Shown here: one piece after another, positions 1-8,069 of the stretch | How positions within the stretch are numbered: position 1 is the stretch's first letter | Layout: each line of letters opens with the position of its first letter | Source of the DNA: Methylotetracoccus oryzae | GTDB taxonomy: Bacteria > Pseudomonadota > Gammaproteobacteria > Methylococcales > Methylococcaceae | Direction of reading: 5' to 3' | Length of the DNA stretch: 64,000 nt | Assembly (NCBI RefSeq): GCF_006175985.1 | Contig: NZ_SRSH01000015.1 | Location: forward strand, 80,726-144,725 | Notes under the pieces: model-generated | Database searches by the model: none | The model's input: only the letters and a program-made list of their open reading frames with translations | Told to the model about the DNA's origin: nothing | Translations under genes and position numbers: made by a program

Positions 1-444
1 CGCGGAGACCAGCGCGATATACCCAAGGTACAGGAACAGCAGGATCAGCTCCGAGGTCAGGCGTGCGTCCCAGACCCACCAGGCGCCCCACATCGGTTTG
101 CCCCAGAGCGAGCCAGTCGCCAGTGCCAGGAACGTGAACGAAGCGCCCAGCACGGCGGAACTGCTGGCCATGACATCGGCGAGCTTGATGTTCCAGATCA
201 GGTGTATCGCGGCCGCGACCGCCATGAACACGTAGACGAACAGCGACATCCAGGCGCTGGGCACATGGATGAACATGATCCGGTAGCTCTCGCCTTGCTG
301 ATAGTCGGGCGGCGCGACGAAAAGGCCGAAATAAAGCCCGGCAACCATGAACAGCACGGTGAGCGCCGCGAGCCACGGAATCATTTTCCCGGCAATGCGG
401 TAGAAGTGCTTGGGCGAGGCGAATTTATGCAGGAAAGTCCACAT
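1..444 (-). CDS. ccmC: Heme exporter protein CcmC (3' part missing at window edge)
   Basis: CcmC is the inner-membrane protein that presents heme to the chaperone CcmE in System I cytochrome c maturation. The 148 residues present begin MWTFLHKFASPKHFYRIAG and contain several hydrophobic membrane segments. They also carry the tryptophan-rich WWD motif, seen here as WGAPWWVWD, which is the family's periplasmic heme-handling signature. The family is usually about 245 residues, so roughly 100 C-terminal residues lie outside the window. The ATG at 442-444 follows the ccmB stop by only 4 bases, in the usual order ccmA-ccmB-ccmC, so the three genes are one operon. The assignment is secure; only the missing end is unknown. 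Confidence 0.95.
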   Translation of the reverse strand, partial: MWTFLHKFASPKHFYRIAGKMIPWLAALTVLFMVAGLYFGLFVAPPDYQQGESYRIMFIHVPSAWMSLFVYVFMAVAAAIHLIWNIKLADVMASSSAVLGASFTFLALATGSLWGKPMWGAWWVWDARLTSELILLFLYLGYIALVSA

Positions 445-448
445 GGCG

Positions 449-1126
449 TTAGCTCAAACTGATGCGCAAGGCCGCGGCTACGGCGAACGGTGCCAGCGTG
501 ACACCGAGCGCCAGCAGCGCGGCCAGCAGGTACAGCTGACCGGCGACCGGAAGTCCGGCGGCGGCAGCGGAAACGGCGCTGGTCGCAAAGATCAGCACCG
601 GGATGTAGAGCGGGAGGATCAGCAGCGTCAGCAGGAGGCCGCCCCGCCGCAGGCCCACCGTCAACGCCACGCCGACCGCTCCGATCAGGCTCAACAGCGG
701 AGTCCCGATCGCGAGACTCGCGACCAACACCTTGACCGCCGCCGCCGGCATCGAGAGCAGCAGGCCCAGCAGGGGTGCCAGCAGCACCATCGGCAGGCCA
801 CTGACGAGCCAGTGTGCCAGGACTTTGGCGATCACGAGCACCGGCAGTGGCTGCGGGCTCAACAACAGTTGTTCCAAAGAGCCGTCGTCGAAATCGGTGC
901 GGAACAGGTTTTCCAGCGAAAACAGGGCCGCGAGCAAGGCGGCGATCCAGATCACGCCGGGTGCGATCTGCCGCAGCAGGTTCACGTCCGGGCTGACGCC
1001 GAGAGGGTATAGCGTCACGATCATCAGGAAGAAGATGAGGGGATTGGCGAGTTCTCCGCGATGGCGAAAGGCCAGCATCAGGTCGCGCCGGAGCAACGCC
1101 AGGAAGGCGGCGACGAGACTGTCCAT
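449..1126 (-). CDS. ccmB: Heme exporter protein CcmB
   Basis: CcmB is the membrane subunit of the CcmABCD complex, which uses ATP to release holo-CcmE during cytochrome c maturation. The 225-residue product matches the family's usual length of about 220. It is almost entirely hydrophobic, with about six predicted membrane helices and the family-typical N-terminus with RRDLMLAFRHRGELANPL followed by a helix. It begins one base after the end of ccmA and ends 4 bases before ccmC, so translation of all three is probably coupled. Nothing unusual was seen. Confidence 0.95.
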   Translation of the reverse strand: MDSLVAAFLALLRRDLMLAFRHRGELANPLIFFLMIVTLYPLGVSPDVNLLRQIAPGVIWIAALLAALFSLENLFRTDFDDGSLEQLLLSPQPLPVLVIAKVLAHWLVSGLPMVLLAPLLGLLLSMPAAAVKVLVASLAIGTPLLSLIGAVGVALTVGLRRGGLLLTLLILPLYIPVLIFATSAVSAAAAGLPVAGQLYLLAALLALGVTLAPFAVAAALRISLS

Positions 1127-1127
1127 G

Positions 1128-1766
1128 CTATGCCAGCACCAGGCTGCGGAGCGGGCCGGATACCTCGATCGGCTGGTGCGAGGTCAGCACGGCCAGTCCG
1201 CCCCGGTCGGCATGCCGATCGAGCAATTGCCGGACGAGGGTCAAGCCTCGGGTATCGAGCGCCGTGAACGGCTCATCCAGGATCCACAAGGGAGCGGCGC
1301 TGAGCAGCAGACGGCTCAGCGCCGTGCGTTGCCGCTGTCCGGCCGAAAGTATGCGCGTCGGCGCATCCTGATACCCGTCCAGCCCCACGGTCGCCAGCGC
1401 GTGCGTGATCGCGTCGTCATTGGCTTCCAGCCCCGCCAGCGTAAGCCACAGACGCAGGTTTTCCAGGGGAGACAAGTCCATCTTCAGGCCGCCCTGATGT
1501 CCCAGGTAGATCATTTCGGCACAATACTCGGCGCGGCGGCGGGCGATGGCGTGCCCGCGCCAGACGACGCTGCCTTCGCTTGGCAGGCTGAGGCCGGCGA
1601 GAATCCGTAGCAGGCTGGTCTTGCCGGCTCCGTTGGCACCCTCGACGGCGAGCAACTCGCCGGCAGCCAGATCGAAGGACAAGTCGCAGAACAGCAGACG
1701 GTCGCCTCGAATGCATTCCAGGCCATGCGCTTGCAGCTCCGCGGCATCGGGTGACGGCTTACCCAT
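1128..1766 (-). CDS. ccmA: Heme exporter ATP-binding subunit CcmA
   Basis: CcmA is the cytoplasmic ABC ATPase of the CcmABCD complex. The product (212 residues from this start) shows a Walker A motif GANGAGKTS, an ABC signature LSAGQRQR and a Walker B LWILDEP, in normal order, and has the family's typical length of about 205. I placed the start at the ATG beginning MGKPSPDAAE because homology to ABC ATPases begins just after it. The frame is open upstream to 1895, but the extra 43 residues look non-conserved. No strong ribosome-binding site was seen before this ATG, so the exact start is not certain. It is the first gene of the ccm operon as seen here. Confidence 0.93.
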   Translation of the reverse strand: MGKPSPDAAELQAHGLECIRGDRLLFCDLSFDLAAGELLAVEGANGAGKTSLLRILAGLSLPSEGSVVWRGHAIARRRAEYCAEMIYLGHQGGLKMDLSPLENLRLWLTLAGLEANDDAITHALATVGLDGYQDAPTRILSAGQRQRTALSRLLLSAAPLWILDEPFTALDTRGLTLVRQLLDRHADRGGLAVLTSHQPIEVSGPLRSLVLA

Positions 1767-2323
1767 CGGGTCGTGTTGGGAAAATACGGTGGGAAATCGG
1801 TTGGGAAACGCCTCACCGTTCCCCATCGCGTGCCGCGCTTGCGCGGCCAGCGCGCATGATAGCGGTTGCAGGCAGCGGGTCAAAGCGCGGTGCACTACGT
1901 GGACCGGGCCCCGGGCGTGTCGCTGCGGCGCTCCGCTGCGACCCCGCTAGGCCCTTCGGGTTATCCGGATAATCATCCGGACCGCTGTCTGTCCCGTCGC
2001 AGCGACAGGCCCGGCGCGAACAGTAGCCGGTCCTCGGCAGTCGGCGCTCGGGGTATCGGTCCGCGGCCTGCGGCCCGCATGGCCGCGACCCGCTGGATGC
2101 GGCCGGGGCAGGGAAGGCGGGCTACAATAGCCGCCGAGGCAGGGCGCCCAGGGCGTTCGGCGTTACCACGGACCGCGCAAGCTGCGGTCCCGTTTGGCGG
2201 TTCAGCCGGTGCTGCTTACCATCCGCCATCGTGACGAGCCGGCCCGATCGTGGACGATCCGAAGAGACTCCGAAGGGCCAGGAGCGCTTGCATGGTTTCC
2301 GTTATAACTGATCTGGACTGGAC
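1767..2323. other. Intergenic region between divergent ccmA and aminopeptidase genes
   Basis: This 557-base divergent spacer has no convincing coding frame. It must hold the promoters for ccmA (minus) and the aminopeptidase gene (plus). It contains a perfect 12-bp palindrome TTATCCGGATAA at 1961-1972, which could be an operator, and a TACAAT -10-like hexamer near 2123 without a clear -35. No RNA gene was recognised. Confidence 0.5.
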
Positions 2324-3625
2324 ATGATCATTACGCCCGACGTTCGCGCCCATGCTCAGGCGCTGCTCGATTTCATCGATGCGTCGCCCAGCCCCTGGCA
2401 TGCCGTGGCCGTCATGGCGCGCGCGCTGGAGGCCGCAGGCTTTCGTGAACTGGACGAAGCACAGACCTGGAGCCTTGCGCCGGGGGCGCGGCACTATGTG
2501 ATCCGCGGCGGTTCTTCGCTGGTGGCTTTCATCGCCGGTCTGCAGCCGGTCGAGGAAGCCGGTTTCCGGATCGTCGGTGCGCATACGGATTCTCCGGGCC
2601 TGCGCGTCAAACCGCGACCGGCCGATACCGCCGGCCGCTTGATCCGGGTCGGTGTCGAAGTGTACGGCGGCCCCATCCTCGCGACCTTCGCCGATCGGGA
2701 TCTGGGCTTGGCGGGGCGCGTGAGCCTGAGGAGCGCCCAGGGCGTGGAGACGCGACTGGTGCTGCTGGACCGACCTCTGCTGCGCCTGCCGAATCTGGCG
2801 ATACACATGAACCGCAAGGTCAACGAGGACGGCCTGAAGTTCAACCGGCAGACCGAACTGCCGCTGCTGCTGACGAGTGTCGGCGATGCGCCGGCAGACG
2901 ATGTCTTTCTGCGTCTGCTCGGCGCTGCCGCTGGCTGTAGCGCGGGCGACATCCTCGGTGTTGAGCTGAATGCGTTCGACACCCAGCGCGGTGCGTTCTG
3001 GGGAGCGAATGAGGAATTCATCGCGAACAGCCAGCTCGACAACCTCGCCTCGTGCCATGCCGGCTTCGTCGCGTTGATGGGCGCCGCACCGTCGCCCGTG
3101 ACCTGTGTCGGGGCTTTCTTCGATCACGAGGAGATCGGCAGCGAAAGCGCGAAGGGCGCTGCCGGCAGCCTGTTGTCCGACGTGCTGGAGCGCATCGTCC
3201 AGGCTGGCGGCGGCAGCCGCGAGGGCTTGCGGCGTGGCCTGGCGCGGAGCCTGATGATCAGCGCGGACATGGCGCATGCATTCCAGCCGAATTTCCCCGG
3301 CGCCTACGAACCGGGGCACCTGGTTGCCGTCAATGCCGGGCCCGTCATCAAGAGCAACGTCAATCAGCGCTATGCCACCGATGGCGTCGGCGCAGCGCGG
3401 TTCGCGCATCTGTGCGAGCGCGCGGGGGTGCCCTATCAGATGTACTGCCATCGCAGCGACCTCGCCTGCGGGAGCACGATCGGACCCATGACAGCGGCGC
3501 GCCTGGGGCTGGATGTGATCGACGTCGGCAACCCGATGTGGGCGATGCACAGCATTCGGGAGAGCGCGGGCGTTCTGGACCATGCCTACCTGCTCCGCGT
3601 GCTGCATGAATTTTTTGCCGGTTGA
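2324..3625 (+). CDS. apeB: M18 family aminopeptidase (aspartyl aminopeptidase type)
   Basis: A cytosolic di-zinc metalloaminopeptidase of peptidase family M18, which removes N-terminal residues (typically acidic ones) from peptides. The 433-residue product is the normal family length. Conserved landmarks are the first metal-ligand segment VGAHTDSPGLRVKP near residue 85, the catalytic glutamate segment FFDHEEIGSESA near residue 265, the segment SADMAHAFQPNFP, and the C-terminal GSTIGPM...MHSIRE region carrying the last zinc histidine. The ATG start gives MIITPDVRAHAQ, which aligns with the usual family N-terminus. It stands alone, diverging from the ccm operon. The symbol apeB follows pseudomonad usage. 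Confidence 0.92.
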   Translation: MIITPDVRAHAQALLDFIDASPSPWHAVAVMARALEAAGFRELDEAQTWSLAPGARHYVIRGGSSLVAFIAGLQPVEEAGFRIVGAHTDSPGLRVKPRPADTAGRLIRVGVEVYGGPILATFADRDLGLAGRVSLRSAQGVETRLVLLDRPLLRLPNLAIHMNRKVNEDGLKFNRQTELPLLLTSVGDAPADDVFLRLLGAAAGCSAGDILGVELNAFDTQRGAFWGANEEFIANSQLDNLASCHAGFVALMGAAPSPVTCVGAFFDHEEIGSESAKGAAGSLLSDVLERIVQAGGGSREGLRRGLARSLMISADMAHAFQPNFPGAYEPGHLVAVNAGPVIKSNVNQRYATDGVGAARFAHLCERAGVPYQMYCHRSDLACGSTIGPMTAARLGLDVIDVGNPMWAMHSIRESAGVLDHAYLLRVLHEFFAG

Positions 3626-3665
3626 TGCGCCGCCGCAGCCATTCACCCCCCCTGTGCTGGGTAGT

Positions 3666-3765
3666 GGGAGCGGGCCGGGAGGGCGAGACCGTCTGCGAGA
3701 GGGAACCCGCAGGCGAGCCTCCAGGGACGGATTCACGGCGTGTCTCGGCTTCCCCGCCCGCTCCC
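3666..3765. repeat. REP-like structured intergenic element
   Basis: The outer arms gggagcgggc (3666-3675) and gcccgctccc (3756-3765) are perfect reverse complements. Between them lie further partly complementary segments (ggcgagac against gtctcggc). This could fold as a long stem-loop after the aminopeptidase gene, either as an extragenic repeat or a structured terminator. No second copy was seen in this window. Confidence 0.4.
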
Positions 3766-3875
3766 GCGCGGGGGCGGCGTGAACCGTTATCGCGCCGCCG
3801 GGCCATTCTTGACAACTTTACCGGTCGGGCGCATCGTTCTTAAGCCATGCGGCGCCCCCTCCATCCCCACGTCTG

Positions 3876-5096
3876 TTGCACGCATTGATTCAGGACGAAC
3901 CCCACACAGCCCCGACACCGGTGGTGCTGTTCATTCCCAGCTACGGCGATGGCGGTGTCGAACGCAACTTCGTGTATCTGGCCAATGGCCTCGCGCATGC
4001 CGGTTATCCCGTCACACTGATGACCAGCGCCGACCGCTGCGTGTTCCTGGAACAGTTACACCCCAGGGTTGACCTGTGCCGCCTCGCGGGCGCGAGCGAA
4101 AGAGAGCTGGCAGCCGAGCTGCTGGCCTTTCTGGCCGGTCAACCGCCCGCGGTCGTGATGACGGGCCAGCATCGCGACGACTGCATCGCGATGACCGCCA
4201 AACGCCAACTCGATCGAGGCGGCCACCGTTTTTTCATCAGCGTCGGCACGCCCTTGTCGCAACAGGCGCGGGAAAGCCATCCGTTCTGGCCCAAGCGCTG
4301 GTGGTATCGCCGTCGTTTGCGAGCCCTTTTTTCCCGCTGTGACGGTCTGATCGCCAACGCGCAGGGCGTCGCACGGGATCTGACAACATTTCTCGGCGTT
4401 GCGCCGTCCCGCATCGCCGTCGCCCCGAACCCCGCCGTGCCGCCGGATATTCTCACGCGGGCGGCGGCGCCGGTCGACCATCCCTGGCTATCCGATACGG
4501 CGATACCGGTGGTCATGGCCGCCGGGCGCCTGAGCCGGGTCAAGGACTTTCCGACCCTGCTGGAGGCTTTTGCGCGGCTGCGTGCCATGCGCCGGTGTCG
4601 TTTGATGATCCTGGGGCAGGGGCGACAGCGGCGGAAGCTGGAGCGACTCGCGCGGACGCTGGGCGTGGCCTCAGACGTCGAGTTCACTGGTTTCGTGGAT
4701 AATCCCTATGCCTATCTGGCCCGGGCGTCGGTGTTCGTCGTGTCGTCGTTGAGGGAAGGCGGGCCGAACGTTCTGATCGAAGCCCTGGCCTGCGGCACTC
4801 CGGTGGTCGCAACCGACTGCCCCTACGGCCCGCGCGAGATCCTGGAAAGCGGGCGCTGGGGAGCACTGGTCCCGGTGGGCGATGCGCCGGCGCTGGCCGA
4901 AGCGATCGACGCCGCCCTGCGCGACCCGCTGCCGGGTGCGGCGTTGAAACGGGCGGCCGAACGTTACTCGGTCGAGCAAAGCACCCGCAGTTATCTGCAG
5001 GCATTCGGCCTCATGCCACTGTCCAATCCGGCAGTTCCCGCCGCCGACACGGCGCGGCCAAACTGGGTTGCCAATGCCGGCGGAGCGGTCCGATGA
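3876..5096 (+). CDS. GT4-family glycosyltransferase (first of two paralogues)
   Basis: A retaining glycosyltransferase of the GT-B fold, family 4, likely adding a sugar to a cell-surface glycan at the cytoplasmic face of the membrane. The N-terminal domain has the glycine-rich acceptor loop YGDGGVERN. The C-terminal domain has AAGRLSRVKDFPTLLEAF and the nucleotide-sugar E-x7-E motif (Glu294 and Glu302, REGGPNVLIEAL). Length (406 residues) is normal. The start is a TTG with no clear ribosome-binding site; no in-frame ATG is available, so the true start may be slightly further in. A TTGACA at 3809-3814 could be a -35 box, but no good -10 follows. The stop overlaps the next glycosyltransferase start by 4 bases. 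Confidence 0.88.
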   Translation: MHALIQDEPHTAPTPVVLFIPSYGDGGVERNFVYLANGLAHAGYPVTLMTSADRCVFLEQLHPRVDLCRLAGASERELAAELLAFLAGQPPAVVMTGQHRDDCIAMTAKRQLDRGGHRFFISVGTPLSQQARESHPFWPKRWWYRRRLRALFSRCDGLIANAQGVARDLTTFLGVAPSRIAVAPNPAVPPDILTRAAAPVDHPWLSDTAIPVVMAAGRLSRVKDFPTLLEAFARLRAMRRCRLMILGQGRQRRKLERLARTLGVASDVEFTGFVDNPYAYLARASVFVVSSLREGGPNVLIEALACGTPVVATDCPYGPREILESGRWGALVPVGDAPALAEAIDAALRDPLPGAALKRAAERYSVEQSTRSYLQAFGLMPLSNPAVPAADTARPNWVANAGGAVR

Positions 5097-6217
5097 GCGC
5101 GCCGGAGCCGCGGAAGCTGGCCGTGTTCATTTCGTTTTCCGGGACCGGCGGTGTCGAGCGGATGGTCCTGAATCTGTTGCCCGATATCGTGAACGCCGGT
5201 GTCAAGGTCGATCTGCTGGCCATCGAGCGGTATCCGACGCCCGAACTCAAGAAGCTGGGCGACTACGGTGTGCGTCGTATCGATCTGAACGTGCGCCACT
5301 CCTCGCTGGCGGTGCCGGCCTTGATGCGCTACCTGCGGACCAGCCGGCCGGCTGCTCTGCTGGCGGCGAAGGATCGCGCGATCCGTGCCGCCGTGGTGGC
5401 CCGCAAGCTCAGCGGTGAACGCGAGCGTGTGCGATTGGTCGGGCGCCTCGGCACGCATCTTTCCGCAGCCCTGGAACGCAAGCCGGCGCCGTTGCGCTGG
5501 TTCCGCACCGGGCCGATGCGGCTCATTTACCAGGGCGTGGACTGTGTCGTGGCGAACTCGGAGGGTGTGGCCGAGGACACGCGCCGACTGACGCAGTTGC
5601 CCGATGAGCGCGTGATCGTGATCCGCAATCCCGTCGTGACTCCGGCGCTGGACGTACTGGCGCAGGAGCCGGTCATGCATCCGTGGTTTCACACCGGGGC
5701 CCCACCGGTGATTCTGGGCGCAGGCCGGCTCACCGTGCAGAAGGATTTTCCGACGCTGATCCGCGCATTCGCCCGGGTTCGGGTGCGGCGCCCTTGTCGT
5801 CTGGTGATCCTGGGGCAGGGAGGGCTGCGGTCGGAGCTGGAGGCGCTGGTTCAATCGCTGGGTGTCGGCGATGACGTGTGGATGCCCGGGCATGTGACGA
5901 ATCCCTACGCCTTCATGGCCAAGGCCGCGGTGTTTGCGTTGTCCTCCGCCTGGGAAGGCAGCCCCAACGTCCTGACTGAGGCGCTGGCCGTGGGCACGCC
6001 CTCGGTGGCGACCGACTGCCCCAGCGGTCCGCGGGAGATTCTGCGCGGAGGAGAGTTCGGACGCCTGGTGCCGGTCGGCGATGCGGCGGCGCTGGCGGAT
6101 GCCATCCTCGCGACGCTGGACCGGCCCTTGCCGGGCCCGGTGCTGCGCCAGGCGGTTGCCGAATACTCCTGTCACGTCAGCGCCCGACGCTATCTCGAAG
6201 CCTTACATCTGATCTAG
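5093..6217 (+). CDS. GT4-family glycosyltransferase (second paralogue)
   Basis: A second GT-B, family 4 glycosyltransferase. It closely resembles the preceding protein in layout: SGTGGVERMVLN acceptor loop, GAGRLTVQKDFPTLIRAF at the domain junction, and the E-x7-E pair at Glu288/Glu296 (WEGSPNVLTEAL), followed by the same ATDCPSGPREIL segment. The two genes therefore look like an old tandem duplication. The ATG overlaps the upstream stop (ATGA) and has a GGAG ribosome-binding site 7 bases before it, so the start is well supported. Acceptor and sugar donor cannot be read from sequence; the neighbours point to surface polysaccharide or lipopolysaccharide. Confidence 0.9.
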   Translation: MSAPEPRKLAVFISFSGTGGVERMVLNLLPDIVNAGVKVDLLAIERYPTPELKKLGDYGVRRIDLNVRHSSLAVPALMRYLRTSRPAALLAAKDRAIRAAVVARKLSGERERVRLVGRLGTHLSAALERKPAPLRWFRTGPMRLIYQGVDCVVANSEGVAEDTRRLTQLPDERVIVIRNPVVTPALDVLAQEPVMHPWFHTGAPPVILGAGRLTVQKDFPTLIRAFARVRVRRPCRLVILGQGGLRSELEALVQSLGVGDDVWMPGHVTNPYAFMAKAAVFALSSAWEGSPNVLTEALAVGTPSVATDCPSGPREILRGGEFGRLVPVGDAAALADAILATLDRPLPGPVLRQAVAEYSCHVSARRYLEALHLI

Positions 6218-6236
6218 CGTCCGGACCCACGGTGCC

Positions 6237-6923
6237 ATGCTGCTATCTCTTCGCTACCGATTCCTGTTCGTGCATATCGCCAAGACCGGCGGCACCAGCG
6301 TGCGCGATTCGCTCGGCTGGTATAAGTGGACCGATCCCTACCGGTTCCCGCAATTCCTGTGCAGCAAGCTCAGCGGGCTGACCGGGCATCGGATCGGCGC
6401 CAAGTTCCCGCGCCATGCGAAGGCCATCGCCGCGCAGGAGATGCTGCCCCGCGAGGTCTACGAGCAGTTGTTCAAGTTCGCCTTCGTGCGGAATCCATGG
6501 GATCTCCAGGTCAGCTCCTACCATCACATCCGCCGTGAGAGGCCCGACCTGATGACGGGCATTCCCGACTTCGCGGCTTTCCTGCGCTGGAAGTTCGATC
6601 CGCAGCGCCCCCCGCAGTATCATGCCGACATGTCGACCGTGGTCCAGAGCGACTACCTGATCGACCTGCATGGCTCCCTGATCGTGGATTACGTGGGGCG
6701 CTACGAGCATCTGGTCGAGGATTTCGAAACCGCCTGCCGCAAGATCGGCATACGCGCGCCAAAACTCCGTCACAGCCGCCGCGCGACGGACCGGAGGCGG
6801 GACTACCGCGCCTACTTTGACGACGCCTCGGCAGCCCTGATCGCCGAACATTACCAGGCCGATTGCGAGCGCTTCGGCTACCGCTTCGATGATCCTTCGG
6901 TCTGCCTGCTGACGGGGGAATAG
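6237..6923 (+). CDS. Sulfotransferase family 2-type protein
   Basis: A PAPS-dependent sulfotransferase, expected to transfer sulfate to a carbohydrate hydroxyl. The 5'-phosphosulfate loop is HIAKTGGTSVRDSL (residues 13-26). The 3'-phosphate-binding segment is FAFVRNPWDLQVSSY, with Arg85 and Ser93 as the expected contacts. The 228 residues are normal for bacterial members of Pfam Sulfotransfer_2. No signal peptide or membrane segment is visible, so it should act in the cytoplasm on a lipid- or nucleotide-linked sugar. It sits 19 bases after the second GT4 gene and before a GT9 gene, implying that the glycan made by this cluster is sulfated. The acceptor is unknown. Confidence 0.88.
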   Translation: MLLSLRYRFLFVHIAKTGGTSVRDSLGWYKWTDPYRFPQFLCSKLSGLTGHRIGAKFPRHAKAIAAQEMLPREVYEQLFKFAFVRNPWDLQVSSYHHIRRERPDLMTGIPDFAAFLRWKFDPQRPPQYHADMSTVVQSDYLIDLHGSLIVDYVGRYEHLVEDFETACRKIGIRAPKLRHSRRATDRRRDYRAYFDDASAALIAEHYQADCERFGYRFDDPSVCLLTGE

Positions 6924-6965
6924 CGTGACCCTTTCGGCTGGTGTGCCGCAGCCCATGCGGTGGTC

Positions 6966-8069
6966 ATGAGCAAGCGGCGCCCGTCGCCGGCTGTGCCCGA
7001 TAGCATCCTGATCATCCGGCTCAGTGCGATCGGCGACATCATCATGGCCTCGGGTGTCTTGCCGTGCCTGCGTGCCGCTTTTCCCGCGGCGCGCATTGCC
7101 TGGCTGACCGAGGCCGGCAACGAGGAACTGCTGCAGGCCAATCCGCGCCTCGACCGTGTCTTCGTCTGGCCGCGCCGACGCTGGCGTGAAGACTGGAAGG
7201 CGGGCCGCCGCCGGGCCGTCTGGCGGGAATTCCATCAGCTCCGACAGGAGTTGAGGGGTCAGCGCTTCGACTGGATCCTCGACTTGCAGGGCTTGCTGAA
7301 GAGTGCGCTGTGGGCGCGGCTGGCTGGCGGCCGCCGCCGCATCGGGCTCGGTTCGAAGGAGGGGTCGCAGTGGCTGATGACCGAGGTCGTCGACCGGCCG
7401 ACCGAGAGCCCGCTGATCGGCAAGGAATACCGTCATCTGATGAACGTCCTGGCCGCCGCGCCGGAACGATTCACGATGGACATGGCCGTCTCGGCCGAGG
7501 CCGATCGCCACGCCTCCACGTTGTTGCACGGGTCCGGTGTCGTGGGACCGTTCGCGGTGTTCTGCCCGTTCACGACGCGGCCGCAGAAACACTGGTTCGA
7601 CGAGCGCTGGGTGGAACTGGCGGTGCGAACACGCCGGGAGGCGGGTCTGGTGCCCGTGCTCGTTGGGGGACCAGGCGACCGGGAGCGCGCCGCAGCCATC
7701 GTGCAGTCCAGCGCCGGCGCTGCAGTCAACCTGTGCGGCCGGACCCGGCTGGACGAATGCGCCGCGGTGATCCGGAGGGCTGCGCTGGTGGTCGGCGTCG
7801 ACACCGGAATGACGCATATGGGCATCGCGATGGGCCGGCCGAGCGTGACGCTGCTCGGTTCGACCGACCCCTATTTCGAGACCGGCACCGCCCATGGTCG
7901 GGTGCTCTATCACCGGCTGCCCTGTTATCCCTGCTACCGCCGGCCGACCTGCGGGGGTGAATTCACCTGTATGCGGATGCATACCGTCGAAGGCGTGTTT
8001 GACACGTTGCAAACGCTGCTGGCAGGGGCCGGGGCCGTTCCAACCGATCGTCAGGAGGGCAGGAGCTAA
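6966..8069 (+). CDS. GT9-family glycosyltransferase (heptosyltransferase-like)
   Basis: A glycosyltransferase of family 9, the family of the ADP-heptose:LPS heptosyltransferases WaaC/WaaF. The N-terminal strand SILIIRLSAIGDIIMASG is the classic GT9 opening. The C-terminal nucleotide-binding segment is GVDTGMTHMGIAMGRPSV followed by LLGSTDP. A cysteine-rich tail (CYPCYRR...C...CM), common in the family, is present. The product is 367 residues from the ATG at 6966; a GTG two codons upstream is an alternative. It abuts the asparagine-synthase gene with no gap. Whether it transfers heptose or another sugar cannot be told. Confidence 0.9.
   Translation: MSKRRPSPAVPDSILIIRLSAIGDIIMASGVLPCLRAAFPAARIAWLTEAGNEELLQANPRLDRVFVWPRRRWREDWKAGRRRAVWREFHQLRQELRGQRFDWILDLQGLLKSALWARLAGGRRRIGLGSKEGSQWLMTEVVDRPTESPLIGKEYRHLMNVLAAAPERFTMDMAVSAEADRHASTLLHGSGVVGPFAVFCPFTTRPQKHWFDERWVELAVRTRREAGLVPVLVGGPGDRERAAAIVQSSAGAAVNLCGRTRLDECAAVIRRAALVVGVDTGMTHMGIAMGRPSVTLLGSTDPYFETGTAHGRVLYHRLPCYPCYRRPTCGGEFTCMRMHTVEGVFDTLQTLLAGAGAVPTDRQEGRS

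Noticed and set aside
2266..2310. Sequence caggagcgcttgca before the aminopeptidase gene resembles the core of an SAH riboswitch.
   Set aside because: The pairing partner segments (a CCAGGCUCG-type strand and a downstream complement) are absent, and the downstream gene is unrelated to methionine-cycle enzymes.
2216..3736. A 506-codon minus-strand open frame across the aminopeptidase gene.
   Set aside because: Antisense to a well-supported M18 gene, with no recognisable motifs and skewed composition.
3809..3841. TTGACA before the first glycosyltransferase as a promoter.
   Set aside because: No acceptable -10 box at 16-18 bases; kept only as a remark.
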